Shown: positions 1 through 11,723 of the stretch, piece after piece | Position numbering within the stretch: the first letter of the stretch is position 1 | Layout: every line of letters starts with the position of its first letter | Assembly (NCBI GenBank): GCA_949358305.1 | Contig: OX442319.1 | Location: forward strand, 60,001-124,000 | Length of the DNA: 64,000 bases | Source of the DNA: Strigamia acuminata | Lineage: Eukaryota; Arthropoda; Chilopoda; Geophilomorpha; Linotaeniidae | Direction: 5' to 3' | Program-made: the position numbers and the translations under genes | Notes under the pieces: generated by a model | Told to the model about the DNA's origin: nothing | Database searches by the model: none | What the model saw: only the letters and a program-made list of their open reading frames with translations

Positions 1-505
1 CCCAATTGTAAGCAATAAAAATAATTATCTTTTATCGAACAGTTTGAAGTTTTTTTTTTTTTTTTACAACCTTGGTTTAAATTTGAATTGGGGGGTGGGA
101 GGTGGGCGCTAGCGGCCAAAACTTCATCGCGGGGGGGGACTGGATGAAAGGGTTCGCGGCGGAGCGAGTCGCTCAAAGTCATAAAATCGGTGTCGATTTT
201 TACGAGATGTTGGGGGCGGTTGGAAGCCAACCAATGGACGCGCCGACGCCGCCCCGCTGTTAAATCCCACACGCAGTCGCTCGTGCACGCGCGACACGTG
301 GATAGACGATTGGTCAGGGAGTAATTCGATCCTTTCCTTTCCCTCTACCGACGCCCATCGGAATGTCACCGACAGACCCGGCACGGTGGAGACTTTAATA
401 AAAACAAACGAAACGAAGAGAAGCAAAATGAAATGAAACCGGGCAAAGCGTTGCAAAGTAAAACGAGGTTGTTTAATCATAAATACGAGCACTATAATAA
501 TGATG

Positions 506-544
<39 letters not shown>

Positions 545-653
545 GCAATAATAGTAATAATTAATAATTAGCAACGACGACAAGAATAAGAATAGTGATT
601 AGAATGAAAATAAATATATACATTTATAAAATTATAAGAGAAGAATTCCTCCC
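1..653. other. Downstream flank of host gene, no gene recognised
   Basis: This stretch lies 3' of the minus-strand host gene that ends at 654. It holds a poly-T tract near 50-65, several short G runs and an (AAT)n microsatellite at about 494-572. A minus-strand open frame at 124-492 has no recognisable domain, is biased in composition and shows no convincing splice context, so I do not call it a gene. Confidence 0.5.
494..572. repeat. (AAT)n microsatellite
   Basis: A run of TAA/AAT triplets with a few GAT, AGC and AGT interruptions lies just downstream of the stop codon of the large minus-strand host gene. Confidence 0.9.
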
Positions 654-2464
654 TTAATGGCGCCCTCCATCTCCCTTCTTCTTCTTCTTCTTCTCCTTCT
701 CCTTCTTCTCCTTCTTCCCCCTGTCGCTCGATTTTCCGACCCCCTTCCCCTTCCACACCTTCCCCCCCTCCACTCGCTTCGGTCCCGCCTCGAAGTCGCC
801 GTCGTCGTCGCGCCCTTCTTCACCGTCTTTTCCGCACCTCTCTCCACCACCGTCTTCGTGCTCTTCCGCGGGCACGGGCACCTGCAGACCCGGCGCCGAA
901 GATGGCCCCGCGGACACTGGCGGGACCCCCTCCGCCATAAACGTCAACACGAGCGGCCGGTGTTCCGGCTGAAAGGAAAAAGGGAAAACGAATAATTAGA
1001 ACGCGCCGACAACGACACGCGCAGCGGATATACCCACCGGTGATATGTCCCACTTGTGCAGCATCTCGTCCATCGTCACAACAACGACGTTGTCCGTCTG
1101 TGGAACGAAGAAAAAGGAAAAACAAAACAAAACAAAACAAATTAATAAATTAATTGATTAAAATTAAATTTTACGTAAAAGAGTCGTTTACCTCTCCGAT
1201 CAAAGACCGAAGTTCGTCGACGACCCATCGCGTGAGCCGAACACTCCCATCCAAATACACCTTCCCCGATAACGACCCGTCCCAATCGTTGCGGCGGCGT
1301 TTCTTTCGCGGCGGCGAATGGGGAGCACCGCGAGCATGCTGGGTGCCGTCGTCGTCGTCGTCTTCTTCTTCGTCGTCGTCTTCGTCCTCGTCCTCGTCCT
1401 CGGTTCGCCTTCCCTCCTCGTCTTCTCTCTCCTCTTCCTCGCGTATCCACGCCGGGGGGGTGGTCCTGAACCGATGGACATCCAGCCAATGGTCGGCCAG
1501 CCCATCGGCGGACGGCGTCGCCGAGCAAAGAGGGCAATGTCCATCCTCGTCTTCGGCGTGCATCCGTTTCAACGTCTAGAGGAGGACAACAACAACAAGA
1601 ACAACGTTGACGATAAAATAAAATGAAATAAATAAATAAATAAATAAATAAAGAGAAAGGAAAAAGAGGAAGAAGATGAAGAAGAAAGCGAACTAGTCGT
1701 TCAACTACGGTAGTTCGATATTCACCGAAATCAAAAGACGGGGCTGGCGCGAATACAGCCGCAGCAACCCTCAGGCGGCCTCGGCCGCGTCGTCCAGGAC
1801 GGCGTGCCACTTCCGCCAGTGGCGGAAAGCGTCCCGGAAGAAGCTCCCGTACTTCGTCACTTCTATAGAGAAAATTGGAATTTGAAATAAATAAATAAAT
1901 AAATAAACAAACAAATAAATGTTTGTTCATTCGTCTCGTTTCTTACTGTCCGGGCGGAAAGCGCACATGGCGCAGTAGTGGGCCTTATTGCCCTCCTTCT
2001 CTGGCGCCTCTTTCCCCGACGACGAGGCGCCCTTCGTCCCCCTTCTTCCCCCGCCCCCCGTTTGCTCGTTCTCTTCTCTCCCCCTCCGCCGTCGCCGCGT
2101 TGACGTGCTCCCCGTCGCCCCCTTCACCATCCGGAGCATCCTCGCCTCCATCGCCTCCATCTTCGCTTCCACCGCCGCTCCCACCGCCGCCTTAATCCTC
2201 GCTTCCGTCACCGCGTTCGTTGTCGCGGCGGCGGCGGCGTCGTTGGTGCCACCGGACAGCTCGTTGGCGGCGCCGGTGCCACCGGACGACTTGTCGAGCA
2301 TCGTCGAGCGAGTTCCTTGTGTCTGGAAGAAGCAAAACGACTGATTAAACAGACAATCAAAAACAAACGAGCGAACAAACGGTATACGAGTATCGACAAA
2401 AATTACCGCTTTCGCCACTTTCGCGGCCTTGGTCGCGCGACCATCGGACAACTTCCGCTTTAGA
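654..2464 (-). pseudogene. 3' half of large C2H2-like finger gene, disrupted
   Basis: Downstream exons of a minus-strand gene whose 5' half is at 9143-12232. Proposed exons with GT/AG borders are 2407-2464 (rest of a copia-split exon), 1947-2322, 1726-1862, 1192-1575, 1038-1097 and 654-968 (stop 654-656). Exon 1947-2322 encodes an Ala/Met-rich helix, a basic Arg stretch and the first finger half (HYCAMC). Exon 1726-1862 gives the paired histidines (FRHWRKWH). Exon 1192-1575 gives a second finger, C-x2-C-x11-H-x4-H (CPLC...DHWLDVH), followed by an Asp/Glu-rich tail. The last exon is acidic, then Lys-rich. All junction phases agree. An in-frame TGA at 1771-1773 interrupts exon 1726-1862 where both small paralogs have an Arg codon or equivalent. 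I do not recognise the family. A DNA or RNA binding role is only inferred from the finger spacing. Confidence 0.6.
2407..2464 (-). pseudogene. Distal piece of the copia-split host exon
   Basis: This is the 3' part of the host exon cut by the copia insertion. It reads in phase 0 (KRKLSDGRATKAAKVAKA) to a GTAATT donor at 2406. Bases 2460-2464 (TTAGA) are one copy of the target duplication. The other copy is 9143-9147, where the 5' part of the exon ends. Confidence 0.75.
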
Positions 2465-2935
2465 TGTAGCAGAGGAGTGCGCTCACAGTATAAAATACTG
2501 TGTGTGGAAGCGAGTTTAAATGCCGAAACACGGCTAATATGAGCGCAATGACGTGCGCGCACCTCCAGCGCTTGAAAATGGTGGAAAATAAAGTCACTGC
2601 ACTCTAAAGTGCTCATGAGTGACAAACACAATGTAAAAATAAACTAAATGTTTAATAAAAACGAAAATGCTTACATAATGTGGTCCATTTAGATGGAGAA
2701 AATACATGAGTGCTTGCTGGCATGCAAGCGGCCATTGTGATTGTGAAAAACATACATGCACACCATCTGGTGTTAATAATAAGTAATACAAAAGTAAACA
2801 GTATAGAGGCAGCATTATGCCCAATGTTAAATAATGAAATAAATCCTAATAAATACACTAGGCTGCATAATGCAGTAATACATTAAGAAATGTGCAAAAC
2901 AAGTACGGAGGACTGTTTGGCATTGATAAACAACA
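2465..2935 (-). repeat. Copia A1 3' LTR
   Basis: A 471-bp LTR with TG...CA ends (TGTTGTTTATC...CTCTGCTACA in element sense). It holds a short palindrome, ACAGTAT-AAA-ATACTGT, near 2485-2501 that could serve as a TATA-like core or hairpin. Confidence 0.93.
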
Positions 2936-3143
2936 ATTTCCCCCTTCGATGGCAAATAGCCGCAAAAATAAAGAATAAGTTAAGGGAAAAACTTTAAATG
3001 TAACTTTACATAGAATAATAATAATGGAAATAATAATTCGGAACATCGAGCCGGGTACTGTTATATTAATCACTACGGAAGCCCGAAACTTCCCACTGGA
3101 ACTCGATGATCCTCAAAATTCGGGTAAAACTAAATTAAGAATG

Positions 3144-6100
3144 TCACGATAGGTTGAAATTGAAAATCCGGGAAATCAGCAGGCGCAGTTGAGATGAACT
3201 TAACCATTTGGTAAAAATGTCTGCCACGTTCATTGATCCGGGGACTTTGCGCAATTGGAATGCACCTGCTGTGTACCATTCCCGAATCCAATGAAATTTC
3301 ACTCGGATATGTTTCGTTTTACTGTTCTCCACGTCATTTGATGTGAATTGGATGGAAGAAAGCGCATCGGAGAACACTATAGGTGGTGAAGATCTATTCA
3401 GCATCGGTACGGAACTGTAGACGTAATCGAGCCAATACAGCTCACGGACGCACTCAACGAGGGCGACAAACTCCGCCTCCATCGTTGAGCACGCCACGCT
3501 GGTTTGTTTACGACAACTCCATCCGATGGGGACGTTTCCAATATAGGCTATATACCCGCCGAAACTCAAAGAAGTGCTGACTTCGGTGGCCCAGGACGCG
3601 TCAGTATATCCCCATAGTTGTCCATTGGAACAATTTGACAGTTCAATTGCGTAATCCAAAGTATTGCCTACGTAGCGCACAACCTGCATGAGCGCTTTGA
3701 TGTGAGTGTGGTTGTAGCAATTATTGAACTGTGACAACATTATCACTGAGAATAATATATCAGGTCGTGTCCTCGATGCGAGGAAGAGAAGAGAGCCTAT
3801 TAACGAACGATAAGGAAATTCTGGCAAGTCCTCTTTCGACCCTTTGACGAGCGTCGTTCCTGGTGTTACTGGGACCTTGATGAGTTTATCGGCGATAATT
3901 TCAAATTTCTTGAGAATCTTCTGTATGTATGCACGTTGGATGATGAAGATTCCTTTGGGAGTACGGATGAACTCTACACCTAAGAGTTTCGTAATTGGTC
4001 CTAAATTCACGACATCGAATTTGGTGCTAATGAGAGCAATTAATTGCGTCAGGATGCTATCCGTCGCGTGAAATAGTACTATATCATCGACGTATATTAG
4101 CATCACGGCGGAAGTTCCGTATATGTATACACAGTTGCATCCTGGTAATCTGCGAAATCCTAAATCGCGCAATGTTTGATCTAATTTCTCAAACCATTGG
4201 CGCCCGGACTGGTGGAGACCATAGAGCGACTTTATCAGGAGCCATACATGATTTGGATTTGAACATGTTGCGCCAGCTGGAATGCGCATATATACTTTGT
4301 GCGCAAGATCGCCGTATAGGTACGCGCACTTCACATCTAAATGCGCGTCCTTCCACCCTTTGAGGACTACTAATAGGCAGAAAAATAGGCGTATGAGAAC
4401 AAAGTTGACAACAGGGCTAAAGACTTCATCGTAGTCTACACCTAAAGTTTGGCGAAAGCCCTGTGCCACTAATCTGGCGCGATATCTGGCTGGTTTGCCT
4501 AGAGCATCTTCCTTCAGTTTGAAGAGCCACTTGCACCCTAATATGGTTGTATTTTCCGGTTTAGGGACCTCTTCATAGACGCCTCTTTCTGCAAAAGTGT
4601 CTAACTCTTCATTAATGGCTTCCTGCCATTTGGTTGCATCCGGAAATCTTACAGCCTCTGCGTAACTTGTGGGATCACGACGACAAAGGTGTACTCTGGG
4701 AAGTGGTGGCGGAAGATTCTCTAATTCATATTCCATGTTGCCAAAATAAAATAGTTCAGGATCATAAGGAATGTTGTTCATGTGACAGAATTCCTCAACT
4801 TCACCTCTGGAACGTAATCGGAGTCCCGCTTCTGGGAAATAATAAACATCTGTTTTTAATTTGCCAGGTTCCTGCACTTTGCGCAAATGTTCCTCTCTTT
4901 TCCAGTGTCTACACACTGAATCGCCTCCGACGTAACGCCATTTATAAGCAGTTGCAGCTCCAGTTGGAGGTGGGCCATCCTGTGCTGCTGGATGTGCTTG
5001 AGGTGCATTCCCTCGAGAGCCTCGACGAGCATTCACGAAACGTGGTGGTGAACCCGGTGGTGTTCCTGGCAGTGTGTGAGTTGGTGTATTACCTGGTGTG
5101 ATAAGTGGGCTTGGTGCTCGAGATATCACTGGAGAAATTATTGGAGATAGGACAGGTGTTGGAATCCTAATTGGAGACCCTGGTGGTGTCCGGGCTTGAG
5201 CGCCTGGCGGAGCTGAATCGTCAGAGTCATAGTCTGTATCGCATTCATCTTCCGAATCCGGAAATTTGGGCCAATTGGTATATTCCAACTCGTCGTCAAA
5301 TCTCACTTGCGGTTGTGAAATGCGCAATGGTTCATAAATTTGCGACGCTTGATGCGTTTGGTCCAAATCTGGTCCTGTCCACGGTTCCTGTGGACCTCGA
5401 TAGTGATTTGAGCGTTTATAGGACTGCCGTTCATCTATTTTGACGTGGATGGACTCGATAACCTTGTTATCTGTTGGATTCCAGACGCGATAACCTCGCG
5501 TTGTCGTGGCGTAGCCGACTAAATAGCCCTCCCAAGCTCGTGGATCCAATTTGTCCCTGCCGGGCGCTGTATGATGAACCCAGCACTTGGAGCCTAACTT
5601 GCGCAGGTGTCTGAGCGAAAGGGCACGTCGTCGCCACAGGATATAGGGCACCTCATTTTTGAGACGAGAATGAGGACACCGGTTCTTTATGTACGAGAAA
5701 GTCACTGCGAATTCCGCCCAAAGTTCGTTTGGAAGTCCAGTTTCATCTAGTATGGCACGCGTGTAATCCGCCATGGTGCGGTTTATTCTTTCCGCTGTGC
5801 CATTCATAGCGGGGCTATGTGGATTGGTCCTTTGGGCTTGAATCCCAGTTTCCTTTAAATAGCGGTCGAATTCGTTTGATAAGAATTCCCTTCCTCGGTC
5901 TGTTCGGATGGCCTTGACTCGTTTGCCCGTCACTCGTTCAATTCGTGTGACATAGTCCTTAAAGAGTCCAAACACTTGGGATTTTTGGGCCATCGGAAAT
6001 ATCCAGGCATAGCGCGTGGCGTCGTCGATAATCGTTAGCACATAACGCGCGCCTCCGTAGGAAGTCGTTCTTGATGCTCCCCACACGTCCATGTGTAGGA

Positions 6101-7964
6101 GATCTAAAGCCTTTGTAGAAATAGGATGTTCATCAGGTTTATGGGAAATGCGCGTTGATTTCGCAATTCGACAATGATTACACGAAAGTTCCTTGTTCAC
6201 TTCTGCCGGTGTCACTCCATAAACTTGGTTATTTCCGGCCAAAAGTTTCATTGCATTGGTGTGAAGATGACCCAATCTGCTGTGCCATATCCCAGTCGCA
6301 TCCTTTTTAACCGTAGGCGCTGCAACTTTCTTTTGATTCGCCGACTTTAGATTCGGTTTGGAAGTTGGAGGAATTGCCTTTAATGTGTCGGCAAAGGATG
6401 GGACTTGAGGTAATGGATTGGTAGGAACAGGTACAGGAGGTGTCTTGGACTGGGTTACTTTGATTGGTGCAGGTGGAGGAATTTCATTTGGCAAAGGAGG
6501 GAATTCGAGCCGAAAATCAGTAAAAAGTTCAGGATTTTTCGACTTTTTCTTTGCTCTTGGATACTGGATGAAATCCTCTTCTGTCGTGACTAATGTTCGG
6601 GTCGGAGCGATTGACTGCGCAATAGGTACATCCACTGTTGACATCAGTGTTGAAGGTGGGCACAAGCCGTCGACATAATAAAGGCCGCCCTTTTCTTTGG
6701 CCCGAAGCATTGGATGCTTAATGTCGGATTTGTAGACATAGACGTCTCCATTTCAAATATGGATGTGATGTTTAGTTTTGTCCATTTTTGACACTGAAAT
6801 CAAATTCGCCTCGAATTTTGGCGCATACAACACATCTTGGAGATTTACGACACATTCTACGTTGTTGATCATGGAGATAATCTGGACTTTGCCCTTTCCT
6901 AGAACTTCGGAATGTCCTTGACCTAATGCTATGTTAAAGGGCACAACTTTAACAAAGTCCTGAAACCAAGCCTGGACGTGGCACACATGATCTGTTGCCC
7001 CACAATCCACGATCCATTCATGTGATTGCATGAAGTGAATTGTGGGCAACTGTTGCGGAGCACTTGCGAAAAAGTTTGTTTCTCGTCTTGCGCTGGAATT
7101 CCCCCTTGGTCTAGAATCATCTCGGTTTGAGTTCTTATTGCGTTTATGGCTTGAACTCCTCGGCTTCCTTTGAAGTGAAGCTGCCGGTTGATTCTTGTCA
7201 TCTCGGTGCGATGGCAAAGGACATTTATTTGCGTAATGGCCAAATTCCTGGCAATTAAAACACTGCACCGAAGATAACGGTCGAGAGGGACGAGAACGAT
7301 TTCTCCCACGTTGCTGTTTTTCACCAGCATATGCACGAGAATGTTTTGAATTGTCCACGTCGCGTGAATCCATAGCTTTGAGTCGCATATGTTCCGCGAG
7401 TAACTGTTCGGACACTTTCTTTGGTGTGAATTCACCGTTGGGCAAGTGATATGTTGTGAATGAAATCTGTGAATATTCACGAGGCAATAAGTCCAAGTAT
7501 TGGTAAGCGTGGTGATCAGGCGAAGTTATCTCTCCGATATCCTTCATTTGGCGGACATGATAGTCAACGCGTCCTAAGAAGTCGGCCATATCTTCGCCCT
7601 GCTCTAGGCGCAAATTCAAAAATTCGCGGCGCATGGCTGCCTGTCGTGCGCGAGATGATGGCGCATAAATGTTGGCTAAAATGTCCCATGCTTCCTTCGG
7701 GGTTTTACAATCATCTAGCGCAGACTTCTTCGCCTCGCTTACAGAACAGTATATTAAGCCTAATGCCTTGGCTTTACGACGCTTGTATTTCTTCTTTTCC
7801 TTGTCACCCGCGGTTTTAAGGAATTCTGCCTCTTCTTCTTCAGTTACGTGTTCCCATAACTCTTCACTTCTCAGCACCATGCGCATTGAGCGCTGCCATA
7901 GTTCGTAGTTTCCTACGCTGAGAATCGGAAGGCGTCCGGAATTGGCTTCGACGGATTTTGACAT
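3144..7964 (-). pseudogene. Copia family A gag-pol polyprotein, nonsense-mutated copy
   Basis: A single gag-pol reading frame of the copia (Pseudoviridae-type) order: gag with UBN2-like core, CCHC knuckle (CFNCQEFGHYANKC), aspartic protease, integrase, reverse transcriptase and RNase H. It begins at ATG 7962-7964. TGA at 6753-6755 stands where copy A2 has TGG, cutting the frame about 400 residues in, after the protease. The remaining 1,188 codons are open to the stop at 3144 and keep the integrase zinc motif, the D-D-35-E triad, YVDD of the polymerase and the RNase H acidic residues. The integrase segment reads RTDRGREF where A2 reads RTDRGGEF, a Gly-to-Arg change beside the second catalytic Asp. 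Downstream domains could be made only by readthrough, so this copy probably relies on proteins from intact relatives. Confidence 0.9.
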
Positions 7965-8671
7965 AATGACGTGGAGCTACGAAACAATCCGAAGCGAAGC
8001 ACACAGGACGGAAAATGGTACAATTGATCCGTTCGCCTACCTAGAGGCGCGGGAGTACCTGCTGGCCGCGGTAAGCACTGGCTAGGAATGAGTTTGTGCG
8101 GTGGTTCGACTGAACCGGAGGGCACAAACTATTCTAAGGGACCCACAAAAACTTAATACTATCTTAAATACTAACAAGCTAATTACGACTACTGAAAAGC
8201 AATTTTTAATTAGTATGATGAGACGTTGCGCCAATCTAGAGATGAAAATGGCGTAGTTGCGCATTTAAAATGCGAAAATCGTCAAAAAATCGTCGATACA
8301 ACGACCGTACACGGTGTACTAAGTCGGGAATTAGTCCAAATCGTCGTTCACGCTGTGTAAAGCGGGTTTCCAACGTTGATTCTCGTTGGAAAATGGCGAA
8401 AATCTGGAAATAAATTGAAATTCGTCTCGAAAATTGCGAAACCCGCAGAAATCCGGACGAAATTAAATGAAAAATTGTAGAGCTGGTCGTGCAGACTACG
8501 TGAGAACGTCGGCGTGTCGTCTCGAACGTTCTAGAGACGAAAATCGTCGCGGAAATCGGCGCAATCTGCAAATAGAAAATTTATCGCAAATTCGCGAATT
8601 TCGCGAAAATGGCGATAAAAATTAGCGGTTTCGGCGTGCTGCAAGGATAGCAACCACCCTCTGCTACCACT
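7965..8671 (-). other. Copia A1 leader and initiator-Met primer binding site
   Basis: Untranslated leader between gag and the 5' LTR. Bases 8652-8669 complement the 3' end of initiator tRNA-Met with one apparent mismatch, and two bases separate this site from the LTR. The leader is about 155 bases shorter than that of A2 because of a deletion near 8020. Confidence 0.8.
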
Positions 8672-9142
8672 TGTAGCAGAGGAGTGCGCTCACAGTATAA
8701 AATACTGTGTGTGGAAGCGAGTTTAAATGCCGAAACACGGCTAATATGAGCGCAATGACGTGCGCGCACCTCCAGCGCTTGAAAATGGTGGAAAATAAAG
8801 TCACTGCACTCTAAAGTGCTCATGAGTGACAAACACAATGTAAAAATAAACTAAATGTTTAATAAAAACGAAAATGCTTACATAATGTGGTCCATTTAGA
8901 TGGAGAAAATACATGAGTGCTTGCTGGCATGCAAGCGGCCATTGTGATTGTGAAAAACATACATGCACACCATCTGGTGTTAATAATAAGTAATACAAAA
9001 GTAAACAGTATAGAGGCAGCATTATGCCCAATGTTAAATAATGAAATAAATCCTAATAAATACACTAGGCTGCATAATGCAGTAATACATTAAGAAATGT
9101 GCAAAACAAGTACGGAGGACTGTTTGGCATTGATAAACAACA
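8672..9142 (-). repeat. Copia A1 5' LTR
   Basis: A 471-bp LTR with no difference seen from the one at 2465-2935. It ends at 9142, directly before the TTAGA target duplication. Confidence 0.93.
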
Positions 9143-9563
9143 TTAGATTCCGAGGCCGCAGGGTGATGTGCAGCGGTGGCAACCGTTTCGGGGGCGGCGG
9201 CGGCGGCGGCGGCGTCGGCGATGACGACTGCGGCGACGAGACCGAAGCTCGCCCGGAAGACGGCAAAGGCGACTTCGGCGACGTCCGTGGCGTCGACGGC
9301 GCCGGAACTCGTTCCGGATGCGCCGGTGATGTGGCGTCTCCGGCGACGGTCTGCGGGTCCGGGGCGGGTTTGCGCGCCCGCTGGATGTCGTTCTCCGACA
9401 ACCGCTCCACGGGTACGGTGACTCGCTGTAGCAGCACCTCCGACGAAAGCGGCGCCGTCGCCTCAAACGTCTCCGGCGACGATTGCGGCGAAGACGAAGA
9501 CGTCGACGCGATTAAGATCGGCGATGGAAATCTCCCGGGCGTCTACCGAGAAAAGGAGAAAAA

Positions 9564-9607
<44 letters not shown>

Positions 9608-11688
9608 ATGAATAAATAAATAAATAAATAAATAAAGAAACAAACAAACAAACAAACAAACAAACAAACAAACAAACAAACAAACAAACAAACAAACAAA
9701 CAAACAAACAAACAAACAAACAAATAAACAAATAAAGTAAATTAAAGTAAAGTAAAGTAAAATAAGGTAAAGTAAAGTAAACTCGTAAATGAGCGAGTGT
9801 GTGAGTACGGACGATCGAGTTGAGACAAAAGAAAATACCTCTCGCGGCCACTCCAGGCTGTTTGTTTGAGGAAAGAACGCGGGTAAGGAAAAAGAGAAAA
9901 AAAAATATAAAAAAAAAAGAAATATGCACGAAGTTGGGAGATGGAAATGCCAAAACGTTACCTTCTTCATCCTTTTCCACGCGCTCCCTCCCGCCCTCGT
10001 CTCCCTCTTCACGGCCTTCTTATCGCCTCTCTTCTTTTTCTTCTTTCTGGCGCCCTTTTTCTCTTCCGTCCCCTTCTCCGTTCTCACCTCTCCCCCCTCA
10101 TCATTCGGCTTCTTCTTCTTCTTCTTCTTCCTCTCCTTCTCCGCCATCATCCTCTCTTCCTCCTCTTCTTCCTCTTTCTTCTTCTTCTTCTCCGCCATCA
10201 CCCTCTTTTCCTCCACTTCTTCCTCCTTTTTCTTCTTCTCCGCCATCGCCCTCTCTTCTTCCTCTTCTTCCTTCTTCTTCTTCTCCGCCATCACCCTCTT
10301 TTCCTCCTCTTCTTCCTCCTTCTTCTTCTTCTCTTCCGCCCTCGCCTTCTTTTCCTCCTCTTTTCTCTTCTTCTTCTCCTTTTTCTCCTTCTTCTTCTTC
10401 TTCTTCTCCTCCTTCTCCTCCTCCTCTTTCTTCTTCTTCTCCGCCATCGCCCTCTCTTCCTCCTCTTCTTCCTCTTTCTTCTTCTTCTCCGCCATCGCCC
10501 TCTTTTCCTTCTCTTTCGCTAACCACCCACGCATCCAATCACTCCTCTCGTCGGCTTCACTCTCGCTCAGCTCCTCGTCGGCCTCGTCATCGCCCTGCCC
10601 GTCGTCGGTGTCACTACTATCATCCTCACTCTGCTCCTCCTCGGTCTCTTTCGCGTCTCTCTTTTTCCTACAAAAGAGGTGAAATTGTGAGACATTGCGC
10701 GCGACCCGCAAAGAACGCGTCAAACTTACACCGGCGACGCGCCCGTGGACTCCGCGGACCGCCGCTCGCTCATCGCCCGACCCGCGGGCCGCGACAAACC
10801 CGGTGCCAACGCATTCGATGGTTGTTGCTGTTGTCGTGGCGAATCTGGCTGGATCTGGAAAGGAGCGAAACGAGCGGCGGACTAAGAAAATAAAATAAAA
10901 CGAGCGTGGGAATGACGATTCTTTCACTCACCGGCGCCGTCGACCGCGACTTCGGACCGCGCAGCATCATCATCGCCGCCTCGAACACCCCAAGTCGTCC
11001 GGTCTGCGACCCGGCCGTTGTTGTCGCCGTCGCCTGCGAATCGAGCGACGCCTGGCTATTCACGAGCAGCGTGGTGTCCTGCGACTCTTCGTCCTCGTCT
11101 TTGCCCGGGGACTGAGAAAGCTGCGTCACCCGCGAGGAAACGAAATAAACGGATCGATAAAATAAAATAATTACGCGATAATTCTTTTACTCACCGTCTC
11201 GGGTCCCGCGGGCCGTGGTCGGGGGTCGACCGTCGACGACGACGAGCCCGGCACGACCTGGAAGAAAACAAACGAACAGACAAATATAAGTAAACGAGCG
11301 AATTAAAGAAAAAGGCGGGCGAAAGAAAAGAAAAGAAGGAGTAACTTATGAAACGAGGCGAAACGAAACAGATCCGAGTTGGTCGGATGCGCTCTAACGC
11401 TCGTTCTCGGGCGCTACTTTGACGGCGGACGGGCAAGCGTCGAGGCCTCGGCTCGATTTTTACCGGACTCGAACTTTTTTGTTCGTGCACGTTTCGACCC
11501 AAACAAACCAACAACAATTTCACTCACCGTCGATGGGGATGGCGGCGGTAGTGGCGAATACGTCGGCGATTGCAGTAGCGGCGACGGTAGTGACGATGAC
11601 AGCGACGACCGACTCGCGGACCGTCGCGTGGGCAGCGTGACCTGGAAAGAGGCGGACGAGTTAATAAGATGAAATAATCGTGGGACAA

Positions 11689-11723
<35 letters not shown>

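Larger units (their letters stand above)
2465..9142 (-). mobile_element. Ty1/copia retrotransposon, family A copy 1 (A1)
   Basis: A complete 6,678-bp element with two 471-bp LTRs that look identical by eye, flanked by the 5-bp duplication TTAGA (2460-2464 and 9143-9147). It is transcribed on the minus strand: 5' LTR 8672-9142, primer site 8652-8669, gag-pol 7964 down to 3144, polypurine tract (GAAGGGGGAAAT) just before the 3' LTR at 2465-2935. It sits inside an exon of a host gene. Compared with copy A2, its leader lacks about 155 bases (near 8020) and its reading frame carries a stop at 6753-6755. Identical LTRs argue for recent insertion despite the broken frame. Confidence 0.93.

Noticed and set aside
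124-492. 122-codon minus-strand frame at the left edge
   Set aside because: No domain, no splice or promoter context, and it lies beyond the stop of the host gene. It may be chance in a GC-rich flank.
9838-9856. Possible 19-base micro-exon (PGVAAR) between 9962 and 9542
   Set aside because: Including it would shift the following phase-0 exon out of frame, whereas direct splicing of 9962 to 9542 keeps the frame.
9575-10893. Long Ser-, Leu-, Phe- or Arg-rich frames on both strands around 9.6-10.9 kb
   Set aside because: They are other-frame readings of a microsatellite-like coding exon and of AAAT/AAAC repeats. Only the Lys/Glu frame connects to exons with consistent splice borders.
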